A stretch of DNA of 64,000 nt from Candidatus Tectimicrobiota bacterium (GTDB taxonomy: Bacteria > JACPUC01), in assembly GCA_016192455.1 (NCBI GenBank), contig JACPUC010000011.1, forward strand, positions 1-64,000, in the 5' to 3' direction. Positions 39,776-50,465 of this stretch are shown here, piece by piece (position 1 is the first letter of the stretch; every line of letters begins with the position of its first letter). Both the position numbers and the translations under genes were made by a program. A model generated the notes under the pieces. That model did not search any database. It was not told the DNA's origin and saw only the letters and a program-made list of their open reading frames with translations.

Positions 39776-40279
39776 TAAAGGCTATCCCTGTTCATCAGTG
39801 GTTCTTACCAGTGTTCACTCTCAGGTTTCTTGCTGCCTCGTCGAGCCGACTCCGGCGGGGCGCGTTGGCACTCCCCCTTTGGCGCCGCGTCCGCGGGGCG
39901 GCTTCCGCCCCTGGCGGTTACCAGCCTGCTTGGCTCGGCGCGGCGGATTTCCCCGCCCCAGGCGGAAGGGGGTCGCCTCCGTTTCACTGCCTGGTAACGC
40001 CCGCGCGGGCTTCTTTATTCCATACCTGGTGGAGAGTGGCGCTTGAGCCGCGCCGGCCGGCTTCCGGCAGCGCGCCGAGGCGTCATGGCGCCGTCGGCCC
40101 GCGCTGCAGGAGGCCGTTCCGAAACCTTCCCTACAATCTGCGTCCTAAGCCGCCGCCAGGCAATACCCTGAACGACCTATTGCATCAAGAACGGCGGTTG
40201 GCCCGCGGCGAATACCTCCCACGCAGGGGGCAGGGGCGCTTCGGCAGCCTCGCCGTCGATTTCGCGCTGCCTCGAAAAT

Positions 40280-40615
40280 AAGCGTCTACGTGGTTGATTT
40301 GATGACGTGACGGTGAGGCTGACGTTCGTGCGCCCGGTGTCCTTCACCTCTGCGCTCTTTGCGTCTCTACGGTTCAATGGAGTGCACCGCGGAGACGCAG
40401 AGGACGCGGAGAAGGGAGGGGAAGGACCCAGCGCTCGACACGGATGCACACTGACATCCGCCTCCGTCCACGGTTCCTTGCATGCCGATGGTAGGGGCGA
40501 TTCGCGAACCGCCCCTACGGTCGATGGCATGGAAGCCTGCTGAGAAAGAAGTGTCCGCTTCTTTTCATGACCTTGCCGGCGGGCCGCAAACCCATTGGGA
40601 ACTGCTTGGTCAACC
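40280..40615. repeat. Composite dispersed repeat family C, copy 3
   Basis: 'gtggttgattt..gacgtgacggtgaggctgacgttcgtgcg', 'ggttcaatggagtgcaccgcggagacgcagaggac', palindrome A variant at 40491-40518, 'ggcatggaagcctgctgagaaagaagtgtccgcttc'. Confidence 0.85.
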
Positions 40616-40746
40616 GGCATGTGGCGGCCGGCTCGGCGGCGCCCAACCAGCGGCACGAGCGCCCCTCGCGGCTCGGCGCGCCGGACGCCCGCCGGCGGCC
40701 CGAGGCGGCATCGAGCTGCTGAGGCGCGGCGCTGCCCGGCTGGGCG

Positions 40747-41733
40747 TTACGACAGGCCCAGCAGCTTCTGCGCCGTGCCGCCGAGGATGGCTTGCTGCTC
40801 CGCCTCGCTGAGACCCAGGTTGCCCACCGACTTCATGGCCCCGGTGAGGTCGCCGATGCCGAACGGATAGTCGCTCCCCAGCACCATGTGATCGGCGCCG
40901 AAGAGGGCATGGGCGCAGCGCATGGCGGGATCGTAGAAGGAGACCGTATCGACGTACGCCCGGCGGAACGACTCCATCGGCGGCGCCTTCAGGTTGTTGC
41001 GCACCTCCGCGTAGTGGTAGCCGCGGTTCAGGCGTTCGGCGAGGAACGGCAGGGCGCCGCCCAGATGCGGGAAGACCACCTTCAGGGTGGGGAGCTGCTC
41101 GAAGAGGCCGTTGTACACCAGGGTGGTGAACAGGAGGGTGGTCTCGAACATGTAGCCCACCAGGGCGCCCAGGTGGTAGCGCGTCATCATCGGGTTCGCG
41201 GCCGGCAGGTTCGGATGGATGAAGATCGGCACGTCCAGCTCGGCGGCCCGCCGGAAGAAGGGGACGAAGCGCTCCTCGGCAAGCGAGACGCCGTTCACAT
41301 TCGAGAAGATGCCCACCCCCAGGAGGGCGCATTCCTTGACGGCGCGCGTCAGCTCCTCGCAGGCGGCATCCACATCCCGCAGCGGCACGCTCGCCAGACC
41401 GGCCAGGCGCCCGGGGTAGTCGCGCTGCACGCCGGCCAGGTAGTCATTGATGCGGCGCGCCATGGCGACGCCGTCGTCGAGGTCCATGAAGCTGATGCCG
41501 GGGCCGCCGAAGGTCAGGACCTGCGCATCGAGACCGGCGCGGTCCATCTTGCCGAGGCGGCTCTGCGGATTGAGGAGCGGCTCGCCGATCGGCCCGAAGT
41601 CAAAGCCGCGGTAGTAGAAGAAGGTGCGTCCCTGCTCGTCGCGCTCGTAGCGAAGGCCGTACTTCTCGCCATACTCATCCAGGTACTCGAAGTATGGCTC
41701 GAACCAGAAGTGGCTGTGGAAGTCGATGCGCAT
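40747..41733 (-). CDS. Amidohydrolase family protein (ACMSD-like)
   Basis: MRIDFHSHFWFEPYFEYL...DVPIFIHPNLPAANP...FPHLGGALPFLAERLNRG...MVLGSDYPFGIG. Confidence 0.88.
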   Translation of the reverse strand: MRIDFHSHFWFEPYFEYLDEYGEKYGLRYERDEQGRTFFYYRGFDFGPIGEPLLNPQSRLGKMDRAGLDAQVLTFGGPGISFMDLDDGVAMARRINDYLAGVQRDYPGRLAGLASVPLRDVDAACEELTRAVKECALLGVGIFSNVNGVSLAEERFVPFFRRAAELDVPIFIHPNLPAANPMMTRYHLGALVGYMFETTLLFTTLVYNGLFEQLPTLKVVFPHLGGALPFLAERLNRGYHYAEVRNNLKAPPMESFRRAYVDTVSFYDPAMRCAHALFGADHMVLGSDYPFGIGDLTGAMKSVGNLGLSEAEQQAILGGTAQKLLGLS

Positions 41734-42306
41734 GATCTCCTCCCCCCGCTGGGCTTGGAACGTGGCTCCAAAGGCGTTCACCGGGCACGCGCGGCAGAAG
41801 CGCGCCGCACCTCGGAGCTGGCGCCTGCGCCGAGACGTCCTCCGCCGGGCAGGCCACGCACCGCCGCGGCGATGCCTCCGCGCGCCGTTCCACGAGTAGA
41901 GAGCATTCGCGGCTTGATCGCCGGCGCAAGCGGCCGGGGCACCCGCGCCCTCGCCCGCCCCGCGTCCGCCAAAGGGCGGCCCGGTGAGAGGACAATACGA
42001 GCCTGGCGCCGGGCTGTCAAGACATCCGGCGGCGCGCCCGACGACGACGAACGCGCCTACTCCCCGCGGCTCACGGGGGCGGCAAGGAATAGCCGGACAG
42101 GCGCCGTCGTTCTAGAAAAGGGTTGCGTAAGCACGGTGGTGCCTCTGGCGGTGGCTGTTTTCTATTCTATCTTCGAAGCGGTATCATGAGGTCTCGCGCC
42201 GCATGGGAGGCGCCCACCGCGAAGGAAGGAGGGGCGCCGCTGCGGGGCGAGGCTTGCAGCCCTGACACATTCCTGCACGCACAAGTAGAGAAGAGGAGAG
42301 ATCGAC

Positions 42307-42390
42307 ATGGGGAACTGGTGGAGCCTTGGCCTCGGCATCGCGCTGGTGGTCGGCGTGCTGCTCCTGCGCTGGCGCCTGGGCGTCGGCTGA
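42307..42390 (+). CDS. Small single-TM protein (27 aa)
   Basis: gaagaggagagatcgac-ATG; MGNWWSLGLGIALVVGVLLLRWRLGVG*; not in supplied ORF track (below length cut-off). Confidence 0.5.
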   Translation: MGNWWSLGLGIALVVGVLLLRWRLGVG

Positions 42391-42409
42391 AGCGTCGACC
42401 CGAAGGACT

Positions 42410-42660
42410 CCGTGTGAGTCGTTCTTATCCTCTCCTTGCATCTCTGCGATCTCTGCCTCTCTGCGGTTCAATGGAGTGCACCGCCGAGACGCAGAGGGCG
42501 TCGAGGAAGCGTGATCCACGGATCGAGACGCATTTGCACGCCGATCAGTGGCCATCAGTGCTTACCAATGGTTCCTGGCGTCCCGCTTGGAGGGACGGTT
42601 CGCGAACCGCCCCTACGGGCGATGGTATGCCTGCCGGGCCTCGGCTTCATCCCTCGGTGA
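42410..42660. repeat. Composite dispersed repeat family C, degenerate copy 4
   Basis: 'tctctgcggttcaatggagtgcaccgccgagacgcagagggcg' plus palindrome A-like 'cggttcgcgaaccgcccctacg'. Confidence 0.75.
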
Positions 42661-43002
42661 CGGCAGCGCGCGGGTCGCGCCCGGTCGCCGGCATCTCCCC
42701 TCCACCGCGCCAGTAGCTCCTCGCTGCCACTCCTCGCTCTTCCCACGAACGAGCCGGCTGCGTTGACAGAACGCCGCCGCTGCTGCACCATTTGCTTCGT
42801 CCAGGTGATGACGTATCCGGTCCCACGGCAAGGAACAGGTCGTCCACCGTTCCAGCCTGCCGCGGCGAGCGGGTCTTCGCGGGCCGCGGTGCGCGGCGTT
42901 GCTCCATGGTTCGCACCGGGAGCCCGGAAGCCCGCGCCGCCCGGCGAAGGCATGCCTGGCCGGTCCTTATTGTTCAGCGAAGCATGACCACGAGGGGCAT
43001 GT

Positions 43003-44910
43003 ATGGCCACAGCACCCAGCCACAGTATCGACGCCTTGCTGGAAGCGCAGAAGGTGTACCAGCCGCCGCAGGCGATCCTCGCCCAGGATGCCATCATCAA
43101 GGATTGGGACGCCGAGTACCAGCGTTCGATCCGGCAACCCGAGGCCTTCTGGGAGGAGGAGGCCCGCGCCTTCGAATGGAGCAAGCCCTGGGAGAAGGTC
43201 CTGGAGTGGAACTATCCCTACGCCCGCTGGTTCGTGGGCGGGCAGACCAACATCACCATCAACGCCCTTGACCGCCACACTCGCACCTGGCGCAAGAACA
43301 AGGCGGCCCTCATCTGGACCGCCGAGGACGGCAGCGAGCGCATCCTGACCTATGGGCAGCTCCTGCACTGGGTGAACAAGACCGCCAACGCCTTGAAAAA
43401 CCTTGGAATCGTCAAAGGCGACCGCGTCTGCATCTACATGCCGCTGACGCCGGAGGGGATCATCACCATGCTGGCGTGCGCCCGTCTCGGCGCCATCCAC
43501 AACGTCGTCTACGCCGGCTTCAGCCGCCAAGCGCTGCGCGACCGCATCGTGGACGCCCAGGCGAAGCTCCTCGTCTGCGCCGACGCGAGCTGGCGGCGCG
43601 GCAAGGCGGTGGACTTGAAGGCGATCGTGGATGACGCCGTCGCCGGCCTCGACGTGGTGGAGACCGTCCTCGTGCACCGCCGCCGCCAGCCGAAGATCGA
43701 GCTGAAAGGCAGGGAGCGCGATTTCACCGACCTCGTCAGCGCCGCCTCCCACCACTGCGAGGCCGAGGTGATGGACGCCGAGGACCCGCTCTTCATCCTC
43801 TACACCTCCGGCACCACCGGCAAGCCGAAAGGCGTCGTCATGGTGCACGGCGGCTACATGGTCGGCACCACCTACCACGCCAGGGCGTTCTGGAACCTCG
43901 GCGACAACGACGTCTACCTCTGCACCTCGGACATCGGCTGGATCGTCGGCCACAGCTACATCGTCTATGCGCCGTTCTGCCTCGGCGTCACCTGTCTGGT
44001 GCGCGAAGGGGCCCCCGACTACCCCGACCCCGGAGTTTTCTACCGCCTCATCGAGCAGTACGGCGTGACGCGCATCTTCACCGCGCCGACCCTGGTGCGT
44101 ATGCTCATGAAGTACGGCAGCGACCTGGCCCGCCGCTACGACCTCTCCAGCCTGCGTCAGCTCACCTGCGCCGGCGAGCCGATGAACCCCGAAGCCTGGG
44201 AGTGGGCTTACGCCCATATCTGCGGCGCGGGGCACGCCTGGATGTGCGACAACATGTGGCAGACCGAGACCGGCGGGCCGCTCGTCTGCAGCCCCCTCAC
44301 CAAGCCGGGAAAGCCCGGCTGGTGCGGCCTGCCGACCATCGGCACGGTCGCCGACGTGGTCGATGGTCAGGGAAACTCGCTGCCGCCCGGCAAGGGAGGC
44401 AACTTCGTCATCAAGAACCCCTGGCCGCACATGTTCCGCACCGTCTTCGGCGACGCCAGCCGCTACGAGGAGTACTGGACCACCTTGCCGAACTGCTACA
44501 TGACCGGCGACATCGCCACCAAGGACCACGACGGCTACATCATGTTCCTGGGGCGCTCGGACGATGTCCTGAACGTCGCCGGGCACCGCATCGGCACGGC
44601 TGACGTGGAGAGCACCCTGGTGAGCCACCCGGCGGTGGCCGAGGCGGCGGTCATCGGCAAGCCGGACGAAATCCGCGGCGAGGCGATCAAGGCGTTCGTC
44701 ACCCTGGTCGCCAGCGAGAGCCCCTCCGAGGAAATGCGCCGGCAGCTCGTGCGCCACGTCCAGGAGAACCTCGGGCCGATCGCCGCACCGTCGGAGATCG
44801 ACTTCGTGGACAAGCTGCCGAAGACCCGCAGCGGCAAGATCATGCGCCGCTACCTGAAGGCCCTCGAACTGGGCGACGACCCGGGCGACCTGTCAACGAT
44901 AGAGGATTAG
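43003..44910 (+). CDS. acs: Acetyl-CoA synthetase-like AMP-forming acyl-CoA synthetase
   Basis: YTSGTTGKPKGVVMVHGGYMVGTTYHARAFWNLGDNDVYLCTSDIGWIVGHSYIVYAP...KTRSGKIMRRYLK. Confidence 0.92.
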   Translation: MATAPSHSIDALLEAQKVYQPPQAILAQDAIIKDWDAEYQRSIRQPEAFWEEEARAFEWSKPWEKVLEWNYPYARWFVGGQTNITINALDRHTRTWRKNKAALIWTAEDGSERILTYGQLLHWVNKTANALKNLGIVKGDRVCIYMPLTPEGIITMLACARLGAIHNVVYAGFSRQALRDRIVDAQAKLLVCADASWRRGKAVDLKAIVDDAVAGLDVVETVLVHRRRQPKIELKGRERDFTDLVSAASHHCEAEVMDAEDPLFILYTSGTTGKPKGVVMVHGGYMVGTTYHARAFWNLGDNDVYLCTSDIGWIVGHSYIVYAPFCLGVTCLVREGAPDYPDPGVFYRLIEQYGVTRIFTAPTLVRMLMKYGSDLARRYDLSSLRQLTCAGEPMNPEAWEWAYAHICGAGHAWMCDNMWQTETGGPLVCSPLTKPGKPGWCGLPTIGTVADVVDGQGNSLPPGKGGNFVIKNPWPHMFRTVFGDASRYEEYWTTLPNCYMTGDIATKDHDGYIMFLGRSDDVLNVAGHRIGTADVESTLVSHPAVAEAAVIGKPDEIRGEAIKAFVTLVASESPSEEMRRQLVRHVQENLGPIAAPSEIDFVDKLPKTRSGKIMRRYLKALELGDDPGDLSTIED

Positions 44911-45124
44911 GGGGGATGAGGCAGGGAGATCGTGGCGCGAGGGCGATACGTGGCTCACCCACGCCCCCTGTCCCCCCGAGCCGTAGGGGCGGTTCGCGAA
45001 CCGCCCCCACGATTAGGGCTGCGCCTACCTGCCGCCTGTTCGCCGTCAGGCGGGGCAGGCAGGCGAGGGGGCAATGCTCCCTCGCTTCAAAACCTGCCCC
45101 TGCTCTGAAGCGGGGCCGGCGCCT

Positions 45125-45652
45125 CTACGCCCCTAACCACCCTTTCCCTTGCCGCAGGCCGCGCAGGTAGGCGATCTGGCCGGCGTGCTGCAGGTTGTCG
45201 CTGAGGATGCTGATGAGGCGCACCCCCACCGTCGGCAGGGGTTGATACTGCGGCTCGTTCAGCTCGCGCCCGAGGCCCGCGTCCGAGAGCGCGGCGAGGT
45301 AGCCTTTCGAGCGCTCGTAGACGGCGCGGTGGTAGGCCAGGAGCGTCTCGGCGTCGGCGGCCTGGAAGCGGGCGACCTCGTCGCTGCCGTGGCCGAAGCC
45401 GATGTCCTGCGCGTCCGCCGGGCGGTCGAACTTGGCGTGCCAGCCGTCGCTGAGGTAGAGCTGCGGCGCGTCGAGGAGCGCCGCGATATGGTGATCCTGC
45501 ACCCGCGTCAGGTGCCAGGCTAGCCAGCCCATCGAGTTGCCGTCCGGCCGCGGCTGCCAGCGTAGGTCCTCCGGCGACAGGCCGGTCAACGCTTTTCTTA
45601 GAATCTGGTAGATGCGCCCATAGCCATCAACAAGCAGCTCCTGCCACCGCAT
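45125..45652 (-). CDS. DinB-like superfamily protein
   Basis: GRIYQILRKALTGLSPEDLRWQPRPDGNSMGWLAWHLTRVQDHHIAALL...SDNLQHAGQIAYLRGLRQG. Confidence 0.88.
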   Translation of the reverse strand: MRWQELLVDGYGRIYQILRKALTGLSPEDLRWQPRPDGNSMGWLAWHLTRVQDHHIAALLDAPQLYLSDGWHAKFDRPADAQDIGFGHGSDEVARFQAADAETLLAYHRAVYERSKGYLAALSDAGLGRELNEPQYQPLPTVGVRLISILSDNLQHAGQIAYLRGLRQGKGWLGA

Positions 45653-45874
45653 CGCTTCCGCTCTCCTTCCACTATTGCGTCTGGATCGCCTCTCCGCCCC
45701 TCCGGACCGGCTTTCCTGCGATCCGGCCTGGAAGTGCGACCGGGCGGCCGGCCTCCGCCAGCCACCCGGCTGCCTGCACGTCGCCACCCTGGAGGGAGCA
45801 ACGCTCGCCCACGCCTCTCCTCCCCTGCCGGTTGCAGAACGCCGCGGCGGATTGAAGGGGCGCCGACTGCTCCG

Positions 45875-46903
45875 CTACTTCATCTTCTTCATGCGCTCGG
45901 TGGCGGCTTTGATCTGCGACAGATCGGTGTACTTGCGCACGTCGATGGTCCCCTTCGTGATGCCGGTCTCCTGGAGGAGATTGACGTTGCGCTGCAGGGC
46001 GTCGAGATCAGGGATGCCGTTGGGATCGTGGTAGAAATCCTCCTTAGTGAGGAACCACTCTTCAAAGGCGGAGCGCGGTTGCTTGCTCACCTTGGCGGTG
46101 ATGTCGAGGGCCTCGTTGCGGTTCTTCGGATCGAGCCACCATGCCAGGGCGCGCAGCCAATCATCCCAAAAATCGCGCAGCACCACCTCGTTCTTCTTCA
46201 AGAACTCGGGGCGCATGACGAGGATGACGAACTGGTTGCGCCCGGTGGCCTCGGTGCCGGTGAAGATCGTTTTTAGGCCGCCCTTCTTCTTGGCGATGGA
46301 GTAGAACGGCTGCACGAGGACGCCGGCGTCGATCTTGCCCTCGCGCAGGAAGGTCTCGATGTGCGGGAAAGCGACCTCCACGACCTGATAGTCCTTCTTG
46401 AACGTCATCCCGTGCTTCGCCATGACGGCCCGCATAGCGGCGTCCACCCCGGCGCCGAAGACGTTGATGGCGATGGTCTTGCCGCGCAGGTCTTCAACTT
46501 TCTTGTAGCCGGATTTCTCCGTCACCATCCAGGGGATCGCCATGTAACCCGGCACGCCGTCCTGGAACAGGTCGGCCACGACGCGCAGGTCGAGCTTGGC
46601 GTTCATGATGGCATTGGCGAAGCTCGAAAAAGCCAGCGACGCGCCCTCGAGCTCGCCCGCCGCCAGCGCCTGAATCTGCGGCGAGCTGCCCTGGAAATGG
46701 AAGTACTCCACAACGTAGGACTTGCCGTAATTCTTCAGGATGTCGGTCTTCTGGTACAGCATGATGTTCCAGTCCACCGGCGCGACGACGTAGCCCATGC
46801 GGATTTTCAGGGGTGCGGCCTGGAGCTCGCCCGCCGGCATGGCGAGGAGCGCCAGCACAACGACGAGAGTGAGAATACACGCGCGCCTGACCTGTCGGTT
46901 CAT
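45875..46903 (-). CDS. ABC transporter substrate-binding protein (NMT1/THI5-like)
   Basis: Signal peptide, KIRMGYVVAPVDWNIMLYQKTDILKNYGKSYVVEYFHFQGSSPQIQALAAGELEGA. Confidence 0.88.
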   Translation of the reverse strand: MNRQVRRACILTLVVVLALLAMPAGELQAAPLKIRMGYVVAPVDWNIMLYQKTDILKNYGKSYVVEYFHFQGSSPQIQALAAGELEGASLAFSSFANAIMNAKLDLRVVADLFQDGVPGYMAIPWMVTEKSGYKKVEDLRGKTIAINVFGAGVDAAMRAVMAKHGMTFKKDYQVVEVAFPHIETFLREGKIDAGVLVQPFYSIAKKKGGLKTIFTGTEATGRNQFVILVMRPEFLKKNEVVLRDFWDDWLRALAWWLDPKNRNEALDITAKVSKQPRSAFEEWFLTKEDFYHDPNGIPDLDALQRNVNLLQETGITKGTIDVRKYTDLSQIKAATERMKKMK

Positions 46904-47277
46904 CGGTCCTCCTCCTCAGATGATGCTGACGGATGACGGATGGGGCCGGCCTGGGTGCGGGGCGAGGCCGCTGCGATCCTCCCCCGGGAAGTGCGCCGGC
47001 ATCGCCACGGTGGCCGTGGCTGGCATTATGGGAAACGTGGCGAAAGATTGTCAATGCGGTCGGCGGGCCTGGCGGGGAACAACGAGGCTGGGAAGTAAGG
47101 GGACACCTGCACAACGTGAACGACGGTGCCCCTGCGGCAGCCGACGCCGAGCCGGGGTGGGCGCGGGCGCGGCCGCCTCAGGAGAAGCCGCGCTGCGCCC
47201 CTGGACCTTGCACCGCAGGCGCGGGCCGTGGCGCGCCGGGGGGACCGACGCGCCGGCCAGGACCGCCGCAGGCCGCT

Positions 47278-50001
47278 TCAGGCGTCGCCGGAAGGAGCCG
47301 CGCCCGCGGCCGGCGGTTGATCGGGAGCACTTGCCGCGGGCGTCGAGGGGGCTGCATCGGGTTTCTTGATCCCGGCCGCGCGGCCAGACCTGCGCCTGGG
47401 GGAGCGCGGGCGCGCCGCCGCGCCGCCGCGCGACCCGGCGGGTGCCGCCTCCCCGCCTTGCCGGCCGGCTGCCTTGGGGGCCGAGCCCTCGCCCGCCGCG
47501 CCCTCTTCCGCCTGCGGCGCGCGGCTGGCTGCCGTCGCGGGGGCCTCGCCTGCCGCCGGCGGCGACGCCCTTCTCGAGCGTGGCGGCCGTCGACGGGGGC
47601 GCCTGGCGGCAGCGACTTTCTCCCTGGCGCCTGTCGCCTGATCTGATGCGGGCGCCTGCTCGGCGGCAGGGGTGTCCGCGGTTGCCGCTTCCCTCGTTGG
47701 AGGCTGAGGAGCAGCGGCTGCTTTCGGCTTCAGCGGCGGCCGCGCCTCGGCTGGGGGTGTGGCGCCGCGCTGCTTTGGACCCCCCTCGCCGGGGAGGGCC
47801 ACCGAGGTTGCCTCGATCACAAACGGGGCGCTGACGCGGCGATCCGGGCGCACCGGCCGCTGCCCGGTCGGCTGCGTGGTCGGCGCCTGCTGCGCGGCCG
47901 CGGCTACCTGCGCCCCGCCGGGCAGGCCAACCTGCCGCGTCTCCGCCGCCGTGGCGCCGCGCGCCGGCTGCTGGGCGACCTTGGTGGGCGCCTCCGCCTT
48001 GGCCTGCGCTGGGGCGGCTGGAACGGGGCGCGGCGGACGTTGGACGCCTGGCCGGGGAGGACGACGCTCTCGTCCCCTCCCCTCTTCTCCTCGGCCGCGC
48101 GGGCGAGGCGCGGAGGGTCTCTCAGGGCGCCTGCCGGCAGCGGACGGGGCGGCAGTTCTGCCCGAGTTCGTGCCGCCGGCAACCTCCGCTTTCTCCGCCT
48201 CCTCCGCGGCGGCCGGCTCGCCCGCCGCCCGCGGCCCGAGGCCCGCGCGTCCATTGCCCTGCGCCGCCTCCTCCGCCTCGCCCTTGCCGCGCCGACGCCG
48301 CGACCGCCGCCGCCCGCCACGGCTGCGCCGCTTGCGCTTCTCCGCCGCAGCTGCCTCCTCCCGCGCCTCGCCGGCGGGGACCGCCGTCACCAGCGCCTCG
48401 CTCTCCTGCGCCTCGCCGGCCACGGCCTCCGCCCGCGCCGCGGCGATCTCCACCTGTTCCTTCGGCAGCCTCTCCTCCGCCGCGGCGGCCTCTTTCCCTT
48501 TCTTCTCCTCCCGCGGCGGCTGCTTTACGTATTCCCATTGAGGCTCGCCGTCCTTCAGGCCTGGCGTCCCTTCCAGAATGATGGTCATGCCGTGGTCGCG
48601 TTCGATCTGATTGAGGTCCTCCCGCTTCTGGTTCAGGAGGTAGCTGGCGATCTCCGGGGAGATGCGCCCGCGGATGAGCTGGTAGGTGTTCGTCGTGGCG
48701 GCATCCTGGAGCTGCCGCAGGATGGCGAGGGCCGCGGATTCGCGCGACTTCACCAGGCCGCTCCCCTGGCAGGTCTGGCAGGTGACGTACGAGCCTTCCT
48801 GGATGGCGGCGCGCATGCGCTGGCGCGACAACTCGAGCAGGCCGAACTTCGAGATGCGCGACACCTGCACCTTCGCCTTGTCTTTCTTCAAATCCGCCCG
48901 CAGGACACGCTCCACCTCGCTGCGGTGCTCGGCTTCGTACATGTCGATGAAGTCGATGACGACGAGGCCGCCGAGGTCCCGCAAACGGAGCTGGCGGGCG
49001 GCTTCCACCGCCGCTTCCAAGTTGGTGGTGAGCGCGGTCTCCTCGATCCCCCGGGCGCGCGTCGCGCGGCCGGAGTTGACGTCGATCGAAACCAGGGCCT
49101 CCGTCGGCTCGATGACGATGCTGCCGCCGGACCTGAGCAGCACCTTCTTGTTGTAGATCGCCTCGATCTGCGGCTCGATCTTGTGGTGCGAGAAGATCGG
49201 CTGCCGCTCGCTGAAGAGCTTCACCCGCCGCAGGTAGCGGGGCATCACCATCTTGATGAACTCGCGCGTCTGGCGGTAGACCTCCTTGTCGTCAATGAGC
49301 ACCTGCTCGATGTCCGGCATGAAGTAGTCGCGAATGGTGCGGATGATGAGGTCGCGCTCTTTGTAAACCAGGGCGGGAACCGTCTTCTCCTGGGCGCTCG
49401 TCTCGATGGTCGTCCAGAGCTTCACGAGGTAGTTGAGGTCGCTGGTGATCTCGGTCTTCGTGCGTCCCAGGCCGGCGGTGCGCACGATGAAGCCCATGTT
49501 CTTCGGCGGCTCGAGCTGCGTCAGAATCTCCTTCAGTTTCTTGCGCTCCGCCTCGTCTTCGATCTTGCGCGACACGCGCGTGGCGCCGCCGATATGCGGC
49601 ATGAGAACGAGGTAGCGCCCCGGCAGCGAGATGTGCGTGGTGAGCGCCGCCCCCTTCGTGCCCATAGCTTCCTTGACAACCTGGACCATCACCTCCTGCT
49701 TGCGTTTCAGCACCTCCTGGATGCGGGGATGCCCGCCGGGCCCCAGCGCCGCCCCCGGCCTGATGTAGTACTTCGGATGCACGTCGCCGATCGGCAGGAA
49801 CCCATCCCGCACGCCGCCGTACTCGACGAAGGCCGCCTGAAAACTGGGCTCGATCTTGACGATCTGCCCCTTGTAGATGTTGCCCTTGATCTGCTCGCGG
49901 CTGGCAGTCTCGGTGTAGATGTCCTCGAGAACGCCGTTCTCGACCACGGCGACGCGACTCTCTTCTTCGTCGCGCGCGTTAATCAGCAGCAGTTTTCCCA
50001 T
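47278..50001 (-). CDS. rng: Ribonuclease G/E with long low-complexity C-terminal tail
   Basis: S1 domain (KGNIYKGQIVKIEPSFQAAFVEYG), SGGSIVIEPTEALVSIDVNSG, GGLVVIDFIDM, CxxC zinc link (VTCQTCQGSG), then A/P/R/E-rich tail. Confidence 0.92.
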   Translation of the reverse strand: MGKLLLINARDEEESRVAVVENGVLEDIYTETASREQIKGNIYKGQIVKIEPSFQAAFVEYGGVRDGFLPIGDVHPKYYIRPGAALGPGGHPRIQEVLKRKQEVMVQVVKEAMGTKGAALTTHISLPGRYLVLMPHIGGATRVSRKIEDEAERKKLKEILTQLEPPKNMGFIVRTAGLGRTKTEITSDLNYLVKLWTTIETSAQEKTVPALVYKERDLIIRTIRDYFMPDIEQVLIDDKEVYRQTREFIKMVMPRYLRRVKLFSERQPIFSHHKIEPQIEAIYNKKVLLRSGGSIVIEPTEALVSIDVNSGRATRARGIEETALTTNLEAAVEAARQLRLRDLGGLVVIDFIDMYEAEHRSEVERVLRADLKKDKAKVQVSRISKFGLLELSRQRMRAAIQEGSYVTCQTCQGSGLVKSRESAALAILRQLQDAATTNTYQLIRGRISPEIASYLLNQKREDLNQIERDHGMTIILEGTPGLKDGEPQWEYVKQPPREEKKGKEAAAAEERLPKEQVEIAAARAEAVAGEAQESEALVTAVPAGEAREEAAAAEKRKRRSRGGRRRSRRRRGKGEAEEAAQGNGRAGLGPRAAGEPAAAEEAEKAEVAGGTNSGRTAAPSAAGRRPERPSAPRPRGRGEEGRGRERRPPRPGVQRPPRPVPAAPAQAKAEAPTKVAQQPARGATAAETRQVGLPGGAQVAAAAQQAPTTQPTGQRPVRPDRRVSAPFVIEATSVALPGEGGPKQRGATPPAEARPPLKPKAAAAPQPPTREAATADTPAAEQAPASDQATGAREKVAAARRPRRRPPRSRRASPPAAGEAPATAASRAPQAEEGAAGEGSAPKAAGRQGGEAAPAGSRGGAAARPRSPRRRSGRAAGIKKPDAAPSTPAASAPDQPPAAGAAPSGDA

Positions 50002-50465
50002 TCAGGGTTCCTTCAGGAGTTGGACCACAGCCCACACGAAGCCAACAACTTCGTTGAAGAAAGAAGCGGCGGGAGCTGGAAGTCAAAGGTGAACACGCAG
50101 GGGAGAAGGGGGTTGCGCCAGACAATGGGTGTCTCTTCAGAAACGGAGTCATATGCCAAGTGTACATACTATACACCATCCGCGCCTCACCTGCAAAGGA
50201 AGAAGCAATCCCGACGGCAAACCCCGCCCGGCGCCCCGGCCGCATCGCCGCCACGGCCGCGACGCCTTCGCGCCGGCAGTCGCCAAGCGCGCCGCGCCAT
50301 GCTAGAGTGGGAGGGAGCGGGAGGGCGGACCTGCCGCCCGCGTCCCCCGGTGCGCCAGGCGCGCCGCATCATTGCCACGTGCCGGGCGCGGGCCGCGCAA
50401 CGGAGACGCCTCAAGGTCTCGGGGCTGCGTGAGCGCGACGGGCCCCGCTCGCCGCTGAGGGTGCC

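Noticed and set aside
42967-44757. 596-aa minus-strand ORF
   Set aside because: Antisense of the acetyl-CoA synthetase.
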